From Chamaecyparis obtusa (lineage: Eukaryota > Streptophyta > Pinopsida > Cupressales > Cupressaceae), in NCBI GenBank assembly GCA_027943335.1, contig BSBK01005649.1, forward strand, positions 2,092,501-2,156,500: a DNA stretch of 64,000 nucleotides, written 5' to 3'. Made by a program: the position numbers and the translations under genes. Shown here in pieces: positions 24,501 through 36,504 of the stretch. The notes below the pieces were generated by a model. The model did no database searches and had not been told where the DNA came from. It saw nothing but the letters and a program-made list of their open reading frames with translations. Positions within the stretch are counted from its first letter, which is position 1. Each line of letters opens with the position of its first letter.

Positions 24501-25442
24501 CCCTCATGATAGTAACTTTGTTTGTATCTATGCGATTTAAATGATAATCTATTAGCAGTTCTTCCCCTGCACTTATTGATTTTATTGCACATACAAAAAC
24601 TTGATTCCCCTCACGCACCTCAAATATGCAATTGGGTTGCTTATTAGTTGACGAAGGTCGCGTACTATTTATAAAACCTGCAATATTACCTATTGCTTTC
24701 GGTCTCCCATCAATGTACATTGCAAATCTTTTACTTTGATCATTTTCTTTCCTTTGTATATAATTAGCTGATAGTGCATACCTACGCATACTTTTTTTAT
24801 ATTGAACAATCCGCATCCAATCATTGTAATTGTAACACGGGCTGACATACTTGAACAATTCAACAACTCTGTTGTAATATACCTTTATCCCATCCATGGA
24901 AAATAGGCCCAAACCATGTAATGAGGATGGAGCAATGCGATATATCCTCTCATTAACACAAAAATCAGTATTAATTGGAGGTAGCTCATTGGGTACCCAT
25001 TCTTTCTCAATGTGTGTGTACCGAAAGGGCACCTTGATGTCTCCTTTGGTCTCATCATCATAAGAACATGACCCCCCATTAGCAAGGAAATATTCCATGC
25101 GTTTATCAAATTTTTTTCTAATCTTTTGACCTCTAGTTGATCTCCCTATTTTAGTCGTACTACATGTAGAACTTTCATCTAGCATTCCTTCATTTCCCTC
25201 ATTCGATGTAGATAGATCTGACAAGTACCTATTTGGTGGGTGCTACAATCCATCAAATGAGATATTGCCACGTCAATATATATAGAATAATCAAGTCGTG
25301 ACCCATACGTACGGTTCTTCTTTGTCTATATATACATTATATGATTATATAATATGTCTATTTATAACATACGTGCTCAGTGATAAACAAGAAGAATATA
25401 AGAAAATTATGTCTATTTATTGACTTATACTTGCCGATCCAT
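21600..25442 (-). CDS. SET-domain / Transposase_24 fusion gene of the CACTA element, 14 exons
   Basis: Exons on the minus strand: 25431-25442, 24499-25242, 24339-24404, 24003-24212, 23816-23894, 23580-23693, 23304-23477, 23144-23213, 22739-23008, 22428-22524, 22217-22351, 22063-22132, 21888-21968, 21600-21760. All introns are GT-AG and all phases agree, giving about 760 codons. The start reads MDRQ, then HPPNRYL. Residues about 104-240 form a SET-like domain: SSLHGLGLF, GNIAGFIN, PNC, then SAGEELLIDYH with the SET tyrosine. Residues about 490-650 match plant Transposase_24 (RWNLQEK, RPPFISVRDWNEF, HKLGAGGYSKI), the TNPA-like partner of TNP2. The C-terminus is lysine-rich. The last codon of exon 11 is TAG, so the present copy is truncated unless this is bypassed. 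SET proteins methylate lysines, often on histones; activity here is unproven. Confidence 0.8.
22217..22219 (-). other. Nonsense codon at a splice donor in the SET/Transposase_24 gene
   Basis: Exon 11 ends TAG followed by gtaaat. A CAG|gtaaat donor is the usual consensus, so the stop is most simply one C-to-T change. The frame continues correctly on both sides. Confidence 0.65.
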
Positions 25443-25874
25443 GTCACTGTGCACGATCCACGCCAAAGGGATCAAATTTCCTACATATGTTAATCATTTA
25501 TCTTAAGTTAGCTAAATATTACATGATACGTATGCTACAAATAACTTAGAAGATAACATGAACAATATGAAACATCGTAAACATGAACAAATTTACCTTA
25601 TGTATGGAATGCAAGATCATCAACAGAAGGCCGGGGTGACAATGTCTGTAGTCAATTGCCTGTTTGCAAAAAGGGTGATAATCAAACACAAATATACATG
25701 TATCAACAACAATTAATTGAGCATCGTAAACAAAAAATTGGTAATTATAAATCACATATGTCGTAATCATTAGAATTGAACACAATAAATATGTAATCAT
25801 TACAATTTAAAGCAAAACATAAATATGTAATCATTAGAATTGAACACAATAAATATGTAACCTTTTCAATTATG
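25443..25874. other. Intergenic spacer between the two CACTA genes
   Basis: It separates the end of the TNP2 gene (25875) from the start of the SET/Transposase_24 gene. It is AT-rich and includes the repeated motif aattgaacacaataaatatgt near 25780 and 25835. It could hold the promoter of the downstream gene, but I see no clear box. Confidence 0.5.
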
Positions 25875-25880
25875 TCATTG

Positions 25881-25916
<36 letters not shown>

Positions 25917-26029
25917 GCCATCATCACCATCATCATCTCCATCAACAGCATCACCATCATCATCATTGCCATGATCACCATCACCATCGTCATCACCATC
26001 ATCATCATCATCGTCATCATCACCATCAC

Positions 26030-26075
<46 letters not shown>

Positions 26076-29000
26076 TACTTCTTCATCATCTTCGGTATCT
26101 TCTTCTTCCATAACATTATATTTTATCGACCTTCCTCTTGGATCATGTCTAACAACAAATGACCAACCATGTTTATGTGGAACCTCTGAGTAAAACACTT
26201 GCTCACACTGGCTTGGAAGAACATAGGGCTCATCTCCAACTGGCTCATACGACCTTGTATTAATCATTGTAAATCCATTATCATGTTGAATAACAGTTCT
26301 ATCTGGATCATTTTGATTCAGTCGTAGCCTGTACCATTTGACGATAAATAGAACTACTTTGAAGGACTTAAAGTCACACTCAATTATATCATCTAAGATG
26401 CCATAGTATTGATTTTGAGATTTTTGAGGATGTATGTCATTTCTAGATGATATATTGGTGACCTCAAAAATTGCACTTATCCCAGAATCACAAGTTTTCT
26501 TTGTGTCATCCAACTTTTTTATGCGAAATTTGTGGCCATGATAGTACATAGCTTTGTGGTGCTTGACCTACAATTTTTCAAGTGTGTAAATTATTTGCAT
26601 CATGAGTTGATATGAAACATACAATTCATGATCATTAATAAATTTGTACGTACCTGTCCACCTCTTAAACCATGTGCTAGATCAATTACCATTGGAGTAA
26701 CATTGGAATCTCCATTACAATGAGCTTCTCTAACCAATGAAGCAATACCTTCCCATGTTAATGAGCAACCATTTTGTTGACATCGTTCAATCCATACCGT
26801 CATCCAATCAAGATTGTTTACAATATACAAATGTATTGCATCCCACTCTCGACCAGTTGTATCAAAAACATCTTAGATTTATTGCATCCCACTCTCGACC
26901 AGATTTATAAGAATTAATTAACTACAATAACATCTTAGATTTACCTCTCACTTTCCTCAATCTACCTTTGCCCATCAATTACTCCCCTTCAAATTTGTTA
27001 ATAGAGTTGGGATCCCAAATACGATCTACATGGATCTTTGCTGCAAACTTAGGAAGATATTCACTAATGTACACCATGGTCTGGTATACCATATATCCCT
27101 CCACCATAGAACCCTCAGGATGTGCTCTTTGTCGAACCAAGCCTTTCAAAAATTTCAAGTGTCTCTCAACCATCCACATTGACCTAGTTGGTACAGGTCC
27201 ACACAATTCAATCTCCTCAACTTGATGTATGAGATAATTTTCTTGTGCATTGAAAAAAGTTGAAGGTAGACACTTTTGCATTTCACACATAAGAAGAGGA
27301 ATTTTCTCTTCCAGTATTTTATATCTTCTTTATTGATTTCTTTAGATGACAACCACCTCATGTATTTTCTAAGATCATATATAACTTGTTTGACACCATT
27401 GGCAAAGTGGTGTGGGAGAGATAGAGGTAGAACGTACTGCAATATTTGTAAAATGATCTTGTCAATATTTTATAAAAGAATGCAATGAAAATCACATGTA
27501 GTATACAAATATATAGTGAATACAAAATAATATGAATTACCTTAATAAATATATGTCAATCGTGTGTTTTCATCCCTGGCCCAAATTCACTTTTCTTTGA
27601 TATGAGATCATTTATGTTCGCAGCAAATCCTGTGGGAAATCATATTTTTTTTATAATTTCTTTTATAGCATTGCTCTGCTACTCCGACAATAACCATGGA
27701 AGGGCACTTGTATCAATCTGGTCTCCATTGTTATTTGATCAAATAAAATTTTTCATTGCATAGTTGGATTCTTCAATGTCACTACAAATTTTGATAATTT
27801 GGTCTTTGTCATGCCTTTCATCCAATATTTTCCATAATGTCTCTGTTACATTCTTTCCAATATGCATAGGATCAAACAAATGCATGATTGGGAGTTGCTC
27901 GTAGTAGGACAACCTAGTAAATTGCGTAGGATAACTTTTTAGTCCTTTTGGAAGTTGGTCATTGATGCCTTGACGACCTTCACAAGCATTAATTACATCA
28001 TCAGTAAACAAAACACAATATCAAAATATAAATTTGAAACAAAACCCATTAGATGGAATGACATTGCCTTGATGATTTATTTTATTGTATGCCAACTTCC
28101 ATAGGTGAGGTGTCATTCTCCATGGCTTTGATGTAGTCTCTTCTTTCCCATTGAAAAGATGTTTTTCAGTAATTCGGTACTTATGATTTCTATGGAGAAA
28201 GTGTCTATTCTCATCAAACACCTACTTTCTCAAACTTTTTGAATGACGAGATTTTGTCTTTGGACCACAAACTGGACATGCAAATTTTCCCTTTGTCTGA
28301 AGACCTACAAGATCATGTATAATTGGATTAAATGTGTTAACTTTGTGTTAGCACTATAACATACCAAAAAAGAGGCGTTAAGAAGAGAACATACCACAAA
28401 AATGTGTTAGCCCAGGGGCATCATGTATTGTCCATACAAGCATTGCATGGAATTGAAATTGTCTTTGTCCTATTGGTCTAGAGATGTCATACATAGTGAC
28501 CCCATTCCATAATACCATCAACTCATCGATAAGGGGCTCAATATATACATTGATATATTTAACTTGGTACTTACCTAGTTGAATGAACAAAAACATTACA
28601 TAATTATTATGACCATTTTGATGGATTATTAATAATAAATTAATTTAGATGACCATTAAATCAAAAAATACCTGGAACAATCAAAGACAACATTATGTGC
28701 TCCCTCTTTATGGAAAACCAAGGAGGAATGTTATTGTTGATAACAAAAACAGGCCACACCGAGTAAGTAGATCTCATCTCTCCAAACGGATTGACACCAT
28801 CCGCTGCCAATGAAAGCTTGAGATTACAAGGTTCTTCTTTAAAATGTGGCCATTTTTCTTCTATTTCCTTAAATGTTGAGCCATCTGTAGACATTCACAT
28901 AATGCCATCTTGACTTCTATTGCGTGCATGGTAATCCATAAATTGTGCCAAGCTATTGCACTTGAATAATCGTTGCAAACGTGGAATAATGGGAATATGT

Positions 29001-30024
29001 CAAAGAACCTTGCGAGGCACCTTTTTAGTTATTCGATCTAATTGATATCTACTAATATGACAAATAGGGCATTATGTTGCAAATTCATGCTGTTTATAAT
29101 ATATAATATGATCATTTGGACATGCATGTATTGTTTGATATTCCATTCCAATATCTTTCATAATGGCAGATAATTCTCGGTATGAGCAAGGTAGAATGTT
29201 TGATGGTGGTAACAAACACTCACCTATCAACCTACGACCAAAAATATAATTTGTTAATTTAAAGAATATTAATTGCTACACGATTCACCCAATATTAATT
29301 GTAAGGAAATTACGACTAAAATAATGAAAAAAGATGACATACCTTAACATACGTGTCATTGCTATGTTGGATAAACCATTCATAACCTTCAAGTTCACCA
29401 ACAACAATACAGCGGCAAGAAGAGTTGTTTCAGAGCCTTCATATAGGGGCTCATGTGCCTTCTCAAGTATAGGTACATCAAGCTCTGCATCAACATCATC
29501 ATCATCATGATCATCTTGATCTTCTTCATCATCGTGGTCTTCTTCCATGATATCATTACCTTCTACTTCTATATTCACACCTCCATGTTCCCTCATTTGG
29601 AAATCCACATTCTCCAGATTGTCATGGTCCATAACATGAAACTGAGGGATGTTGACCTATATGAAAATGATGACCTTATATTAACCATGACCATGTTGTC
29701 ATCATCAAATCATGTCTTATGTATTTTATAAAATATTAAAATACATACCAATGGACGAAATTCATTTCCCCCTTCAATGTGACCATGTTGCCTACAATGT
29801 TCCTCAGCTATTTTGATTAGATATCTTCGAGTCTTTAAGCCCTTACAAATTTTGCAAGGACAATAACATTTTCCATCACCCTTTCTTTTTAAGTTAGACC
29901 ATAGTCTAGCAATTGTCTCCCTATTTTTTTGTGTGTTGATATCGTCAAACATGGTCTTTCTTGAATGGAATGACTCGTTGGTGGAAGAAGGATGATTTGT
30001 TTGCAACCTGCTGATAAAAATCAT
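25875..30024 (-). pseudogene. TNP2 (TNPD-type) CACTA transposase, about 8 exons, with stops
   Basis: The transposase that cuts and joins CACTA ends. Approximate exons: 29749-30024, 29343-29656, 28672-29231, 28395-28574, 27541-28304, 26945-27436, 26654-26870, 25875-26567. In order they show a Cys-rich transposase-associated domain (CYCPCKICKG, with HCRQHG) and the Tnp2 core (LAADGVNPFG, SVWPVFVINNNIPPW, VYIEPLIDELMVLW, FHAMLVWTIHD, FDPMHIGKNV). Then come a DUF4218-like region (ELCGPVPTRSMW, AHPEGSMVEGYM) and a DUF4216-like C-terminus (VVLFIVKWYRLRL, EQVFYSE) with an Asp-rich tail. Stops at 29000-29002 and 28895-28897 (both TGA at sites that are normally Arg), more between 27541 and 28304, and a frameshift near 27300 show it is dead. 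Confidence 0.88.
25881..26074. repeat. (ATC)n microsatellite encoding the Asp tail of TNP2
   Basis: A nearly pure trinucleotide tract with few interruptions. On the minus strand it is in frame with the TNP2 C-terminal exon and reads mainly GAT/GAC, giving a tail of about 65 Asp-rich residues with some Gly. Other frames of the tract give artefactual Ile- or Met-rich frames. Confidence 0.95.
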
Positions 30025-31789
30025 TACTGAACAACCATTTTCTCAACCATTTTAATATCAAAAACATCATATGAAATATCTTTATCATTTAGATTTTAAT
30101 GCTATATTTTAACTTTTAATCAAAATTCTGTGTAATATAAGGACCCCTATATCACCATTTTACTGAGAGTCAAGCATCAAGTCATCGATAAGTTAACACA
30201 ACTTGATAAATTTGGGAGTAAGCTTTATTTAAATCATTTAAATTTGGGAGTAAGCTTCATTTGTTTGGTATGAATATGTTGAGTTGTTAACAAAATTGTC
30301 ATCCAAAAAATTACCACTAACCAAATGAGAAGGTGACTCAAGTAGGGAAATGGATCATATTTTCCTTATGGAGATTGAGTTTTCCAACAAAAACTAAAGA
30401 CTTCAATAGTCATAACATTCAAAGGAGAAAAAGGACACACTTGGTGAATAGACTAAAAAATCATAAAAGTCAAGGAATGGTAGTTGTTAATGGTGATACA
30501 TGTTGATGTACACAATTTTTTTTTATTAAGCTGGATAAAATGGGGGCCATATCCAAGGGAACCCAACATGGCCAAAATAAAGGGTTATTCAATGTAATTG
30601 TAGGCCTTATCAAAATTAGTTTTCAAGAAGATGGCACTTCATCAAGAATGATAGGCCCACTCCATTCCTTCCCAAATATAAGTAATGTTATCTAGAATCA
30701 ACTAGATTTGATGAAGTGATTCTACCTAGGTGGGGCAATTTGCATATAAGAAATTGACGAGTCTTTAAGGCCAAGGATTTTGAAATGATATTTTATGAGA
30801 GATTGAGCATAGTGATAGGTGGTCATTTGTAAATGTCTTTATGGCCACCAAAATCAGATATAAATTTAATATTTCCTCTATATATTAATATTTAATATGT
30901 CCTTCTAGACATAAAAGACCCAAATTGCTCCCAAAAAACCCTTCAAACTTAGGGCATGCTTAATGTCTCCATTAAGCATAAGGTGTAATTATTTAATCAC
31001 ATTTAATCACATGTATTTTCATGCTCGTTGGCTCTAAATATCATGGAGAATGTGTAGCATGTTAATTTGAGTAAGGAGGTTCTATGTGATATGTGTTTGA
31101 TTCCTTACTGGTGCAGAGTGGACAGAGAAAGCACAGTGACAGTGCCCAACGCAACTTCTATGCACAGCAAAGGTTCAAAACCCCAACCAAAGGCTTGGCT
31201 TCAATACCCCAACCAATAAACTCTGCAATGAATCAACTTTTATGGTTTCAACTATATTGATATCATCATCCTTCCATCATATCATCTTTAAGGGTGTCAC
31301 CAAGAATTCAAAATATGGAGGGCCACATGCTTCATCAATAAGAAATGCTTTTAGGACTCAAGGAGAATTTGGTCACAACACAAAGTCAAATGAAGCAACA
31401 AGAAGACAAACATCACAATGACAAAAGTTTTGAAGTTGGGGGCTGAGTGTTCTTGAGAGTGCAACATTAAATTACAAAAATAAAATTGAAGCAAAAAGTA
31501 AAGAATAATAAGTTTTCACCAAAATATCATGGCTCATACCATATCTTGCAAAAGATAGGTAGTGTTGTCTACAAGCTTGAATTGCCACCAACAAACCAAG
31601 TTATCTCCATTTATTCATGTTTCTTGTTTGAGGAATGTAATTTAGAATAATGTCCATAGATAAACAATATTACTATAACTTAATGAAGAAGTAAGAATCA
31701 TATTAGAGCCAAATTTCATTCTCTAAACATGTACACGTCTAAGCTAACAAACTAGAACATAATGAGTATCTTATTTAGCATAAGAATCT
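30025..31789. other. Unassigned interval upstream of the TNP2 gene
   Basis: There is no coding frame of note. Parts near 31120-31470 read like a decayed retrotransposon internal region, consistent with the integrase remnant that follows. No exact boundary was found. Confidence 0.35.
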
Positions 31790-32880
31790 ACTAGTTGAAG
31801 ATGCCACATGGGAAGATGAAGAGTTCATTCAAAAGAGTCCACACTTGTTTAGCATTGAGGACAATGCTTCTTTGAATTGGGGGTGTGGGAGGGAGGTGGG
31901 GAAGGGGGGTGGGAGATGCTATACCCTTAATCCTAAAGTACACATATGGTTATGAGTAGTTGGGGTGTGGCTACCTTAACTCCTAATTAAGTCATTTGAT
32001 TATTTTTATATTTCTATTTAGTCATTTTATCAACTATTATAATCATTTACATCGCATTTCATATTATCTTCCTCTTTTGTGTATGTTATTCATTAAAAAA
32101 TATACTATCTGATATCAACATCTCTAAGCAAATTATACTATCATAACCAAATATACATCTAAACTAGAAATCATCCTTCCATTAAACTACCATGATCTTT
32201 ACATAAAACTTTAAACTTCTAGGGGAAGAGTACCAATAGTTGTTATAGCTAACTTTGTGCAACCTAAACACCTAAATGGTATATTGGATGCAACAATTCA
32301 TTTTTGGGTTGTCTTTGTATGTAAATTAAGTGCTTATAACTATTGTTCTGACTTTTGGGTAGTATAGACAAATACTTTGGATCTGCTATGTGTGCAAGGG
32401 TCAAAAAGTGGTCACGCCAAGGTTATGTCTAAAACAATTCCCTATTGCTCCATTACTTGTGCACTTTGACAACCAAAAACATTGCACAATTGATCCATAC
32501 TTGCACACAAATGCCCCAATAATTGTTGACTATTGGTACAAATAAAGTTGTATAATTAATCTAATTACTAACTTTTTTTCTCATAAAATAGGAGGCTATT
32601 AGCCTACTAGCTGATTCTTTTTAAGTAGACTTTTTATTAGCAAAACCTAATAAATGATAAATAAAAATGAAGATAAATGATAACTGATATTCCTCCCCTA
32701 TGTTTTAGTAGACTTTTTAATAGCAAAGTCCAATAGACCAAAAGATGAATGATAACTGATACTCCCCCATGTTTTCTGAACGTTGAAATGCCCTAATGTT
32801 GATCTCTTTTGTTAATATGGTCATAGAAAGGTTACCTGATCAGAAAGGAAAAGCGAAGGATGCTTTTCTTTGAATTCCTA
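31790..32880 (+). mobile_element. 3' end of a decayed Ty3/gypsy element: integrase tail, purine tract and LTR start
   Basis: 31797-31877 encodes EDATWEDEEFIQ and further residues, typical of the C-terminus of gypsy integrases. It is followed by a G-rich polypurine tract (31879-31916) and then an LTR-like start tgctataccc at 31917. The 5' part is missing. The LTR right end was not located, so the given end is approximate. Confidence 0.5.
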
Positions 32881-33117
32881 TTCATGTACAATAATTAATG
32901 TTCACTATAGAAAACCCATATATACTTCTTTGTAGAATTAAAAGATACATTTCATTTAATAATAACAACTTTAAAGTTACAATTATTAGTATAATATTAT
33001 CAAAAAATATTAATTTAAGTACAACATTTAAATCAATAATTATTATCATGACCTTTAGAAAGTGCTCACATAAAGTGTATGAGAAAGTCATTATTTTTTG
33101 TGAGTGCAATTGTTTAA

Positions 33118-33828
33118 GCCATTGTCACACTTGCAAATGTATGTGTCATGATATTTGTCATTGTAGCTGGCAGTATTATTGGCTTTCAGATTGGTTGGCC
33201 TGGATATGAGCTGGCTAATGGCTATTTTCCATATGGACTCAATGGTGTGCTTGGTGGGGCAGCAACAATTTTCTTTTCTTATATTGGTTTTGATACAGTT
33301 GCTAGTACTGCTGAAGAGGTCAAGAACCCACAACGTGATTTACCTCTAGGCATTGGCATAGCACTTTCCATATGTGGTGGACTATACATGCTTGTGTCTG
33401 CTGTTATTGTTGGCATTGTACCATACTATTTAATGGACCCAGATACTCCAATCTCATCTGCATTTTCAGGTCATGGCTTACATTGGGCAATGTATATTGT
33501 TACTGCTGGTGCAGTGGCTGCACTTTCATCTACATTGATGGGTTCCATTCTTCCTCAGCCCAGAATATTGATGGCAATGGCTAGAGATGGATTACTGGCT
33601 TCATTTTTCTCTGAAATCAACAGAACTACTTTAGTTCCCATCAATAGCACTTTACTAACTGGGTGTTCTGCTGCTATTATGTCATTTTCAATGGATGTTT
33701 CTCAATTGGCAGGCATGGTCAGTGTTGGTACACTACTTGCTTTTACAATTGTGGCAGTTTCTATTCTTATACTGAGATATGTGCCACCAGATGGGGTGCC
33801 TATTTCACCTAATTTCATCCAAGGATAG
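33118..33828 (+). pseudogene. Captured fragment of a cationic amino-acid transporter (CAT family)
   Basis: CAT proteins move arginine, lysine and other amino acids across plasma or vacuolar membranes. The fragment encodes about 236 residues with several membrane helices. Diagnostic stretches are GWPGYELANGYFPYG, FFSYIGFDTVASTAEEV, NPQRDLPLGIG, DPDTPISSAF, QPRILMAMARDGLL and VSQLAGMVSVGTLLAFT. This covers roughly the middle third of the family protein. An in-frame TAA at 33115-33117 sits where the family has Gln. The fragment ends at a stop at 33826. It is on the opposite strand to the transposase genes, inside CACTA. Confidence 0.85.
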
Positions 33829-35134
33829 GGACTAACACATCTGTCCAAGGTCTTACATCAATTTTGGATAGGGACATACACATCTATCCAACATCAGTTA
33901 TGAACAAGGAGATAAACATCTATTCACAACAATTATTCTTGCGAACAAATACTTCCGATCACTTGCACCATCACATGAATGGGGACAATCACATCCATTC
34001 ACTAACAACCAAGAAATGTGATTGGGGACATAGACATCCAACCACAAATATAGAGTTTGAGAACCAAGTCCTCGTTGTTGCATATGCAGCCACCATTGTA
34101 GATTAGTGCCACTTTGATCACAAATGATATGAGACGATTGCTGCTTCCATTTAGAAACCAATCTCGACTTTAGTCTTTTTAGTACAAATAATTTTGTCAC
34201 TAATGCAATTCATGACCCTGTTGCTAGTGACTAACGAGAGGTCGCTAAATCTCCTCCAACCTCTAGTGCCTTCATCCTCTAGTGTGTTGGCTACTTAGCA
34301 TATTTGTCTTTTGAGTCTCATTTTGTCACTTGCAAGGAAAGAACATATTCTCCCTCATAATGTTAACTTTTCACAGAGTGTCAGGTACCACCGATCATAC
34401 ACTCCAAATACAATTGAAACAATTTTTGTTTTGATATAATTTTTTTTGACACGTTTTAAATTTTGACACACACTATTAATATTATTACAATTCATTAAGA
34501 TGGATCCTATAATTCAATTTGACTTGCTTCAAAAAGAAAAAGAAAAACTGACCACTATGGGAGACACTAATTTCCTAATATGAGCCCATGCCTTGACATC
34601 TATTCCACCACATCCATGTCCATTGAAGAGGGTAAGAATAGAATCACGCTGCACAGGCTAGATTCCTCTACACAGCCTCTGACCTTTGACAAGGATAGTG
34701 CTAAAAAGGATCACAACCGATATCTGATCAATACAATCACCATTGCCCAAGGTGGAGCTCATGTCCAAGCGATCTGTGACTTTGAAAGTCAACCCCTGTC
34801 TGGATCAGCTTGGGAGCTTCCTGAAAGGTTCATGAAGAGAGTGTGGTATTTATCATTGAGAAAGCTGAGAAGAGAGCATCAATGTTGAAGACATCCATAA
34901 AATTTGAAGTTTTAGCCTTCAATTCAAGGTATAAATCAGTGACTCAAAATGTCAATAAGTCTGCCACCAGCCAACAATGACAACTTTATTTTCCTTGATG
35001 AATTCTTCATATCACTAAAGACTCCTCTCACAGTTGAAGGAGTAATTGCTATCACAATCACACCCTAGTTTGTGTCGAATGGCCATGGAAAATTCTTCTT
35101 GTATCTTTTTATCACATAGACCAGGTAAAATCTA
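33829..35134. other. Unassigned interval with one open frame
   Basis: It contains an open frame at 34580-34888 (102 codons, MSPCLDIYSTTSMS...) with no family that I recognise. It may be part of another captured exon or chance. The rest is non-coding. Confidence 0.35.
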
Positions 35135-35552
35135 CATCACTCATATTGATAAAACATTTTCTTCTAGTTTTGCCTATCAATTCATAAAATCTTGATCATC
35201 CCTATTGTTAAAACATTTTCTTCTCTTTTTGCCCATCAATTCATAAAATCTTGATCACCCAGTTTGTTAAAACAGTTTCTTCTTGTTTTGCCCATCAATT
35301 CATTAAATCTTGATCACCCATTTTGTTAAAACATTTTCTTCTGGTTTTGCCCATTAATTCATTAAATCCTAATCACCCATATTGTTAAGACATTTTCTTC
35401 TTGTTTTGCCCATGAACTCATAAAATCTTGATCACCCATTTTGTTAAAACATTTTCTTCTTGTTTTTCCAATTAATTCATAAAATCTTGGTCACCCATTT
35501 TGTTAAAACATTTCTTCTTGTTTTTCCCATGAATTCACAAAATCACACTGAT
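35135..35552. repeat. Minisatellite, about 7 copies of a 59-61 bp unit
   Basis: Tandem units all contain gttaaaacattttcttc, then cccat.aattcat and aatcttgatcaccc. They are diverged at a few positions each. The array lies 120 bp upstream of the DUF616 fragment and could come from an intron of that gene. Confidence 0.9.
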
Positions 35553-35671
35553 AGGCCCTTTGCATGTTTTCTCTCAATTGACCGATTGCACCTCAAGTTG
35601 TATATGTTACAGATGGCTCTTAAAACACCCACGTAGATTTCAATATATATTAATATTTCTTTCAATCTGTT

Positions 35672-36199
35672 ATGCCAGCTACTGATGTTCTCAAGAATAT
35701 GGGAAATGGAAGAAATGTGAATGATACATCTGTCATATATTCAACAGACAGTAATGGAAACAGTTCATTTGGAGGCAGTCTGAGCCTCGAAGAAAGAAAA
35801 TCATTTTTCCAATATGATGGGACTAAAGAAATATCTTGTGGGTTTCTAAGTCCTCAAGACAATGGATTCAAAGTCTCTAGTAAAGATCGCCAAGCTCTGG
35901 ATTCTTGCAGGGGTGTAGTTGTAGTTTCTGCCATTTTTGGAGCATATGATAAACTCAAGCAGCTAAGACATGTTAAGAAAATCACAGCCCAAAGTGTTTA
36001 TTTTTTCATGTTTGTAGATAAAGAAACCCTTGAATCCCTAGCCCATAGTGACATAAGGCCAGATGAATTCCATAAAATTGGGTTATGGAGGATTGTGTTG
36101 GTTACAAGCTTGCCTTACAATACTTCTATGATGAATGGAATCATACCAAAGCATCCACAAGCAAAGCCTCACACCCAAATTTACATATGGCTACCATAA
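35672..36199 (+). pseudogene. Captured fragment of a DUF616 (TOD1/MUCI70-type) glycosyltransferase-like protein
   Basis: DUF616 proteins are plant Golgi proteins proposed to be hexosyltransferases acting in pectin and cell-wall synthesis. The fragment encodes ISCGFLSPQDNGF, then LDSCRGVVVVSAIFGAYD, SVYFFMFVDKETLE and GLWRIVLVTSLPY, in the family order. The N-terminal membrane anchor and the C-terminal half are absent. The frame ends at a stop at 36197 shortly after IIPKHPQ, where the match fades. Inside CACTA, near its right end. Confidence 0.75.
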
Positions 36200-36504
36200 A
36201 TAGAATAAGTCCATACAAAAACCAATTACAAAAAAGAATGCGCAGTCAAGAAAAGACTTTACAATCTAAGAGAAAATGAAGCAACTCGGGCCAATCCAAA
36301 CCAGATATATGGCTTCATGCTATTAATAAGCCACTGAAATTAAATGATACAGGCCAATTGTATAACCTTACCTCTGAAATTTGAAACCATCAATGCAAGA
36401 GCACAAGACCAAATTGCTCCCGCCCGCTCCCGCCCACACCGAAAATAAAACTGGAAGTGTTTAAATGAAATGCACTTTTGTTTTTTTTTTCACTTTTTAT
36501 GCCC

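Noticed and set aside
25872..26162. Ile-rich and Met-rich open frames
   Set aside because: These are other frames of the ATC microsatellite. Only the Asp frame joins the TNP2 exon.
33118..33828. An active amino-acid transporter gene
   Set aside because: Only the middle of the protein is present, a stop precedes it, and it lies inside the CACTA ends.
35135..35552. A CRISPR array
   Set aside because: The units are contiguous diverged tandem repeats without unique spacers, in plant DNA.
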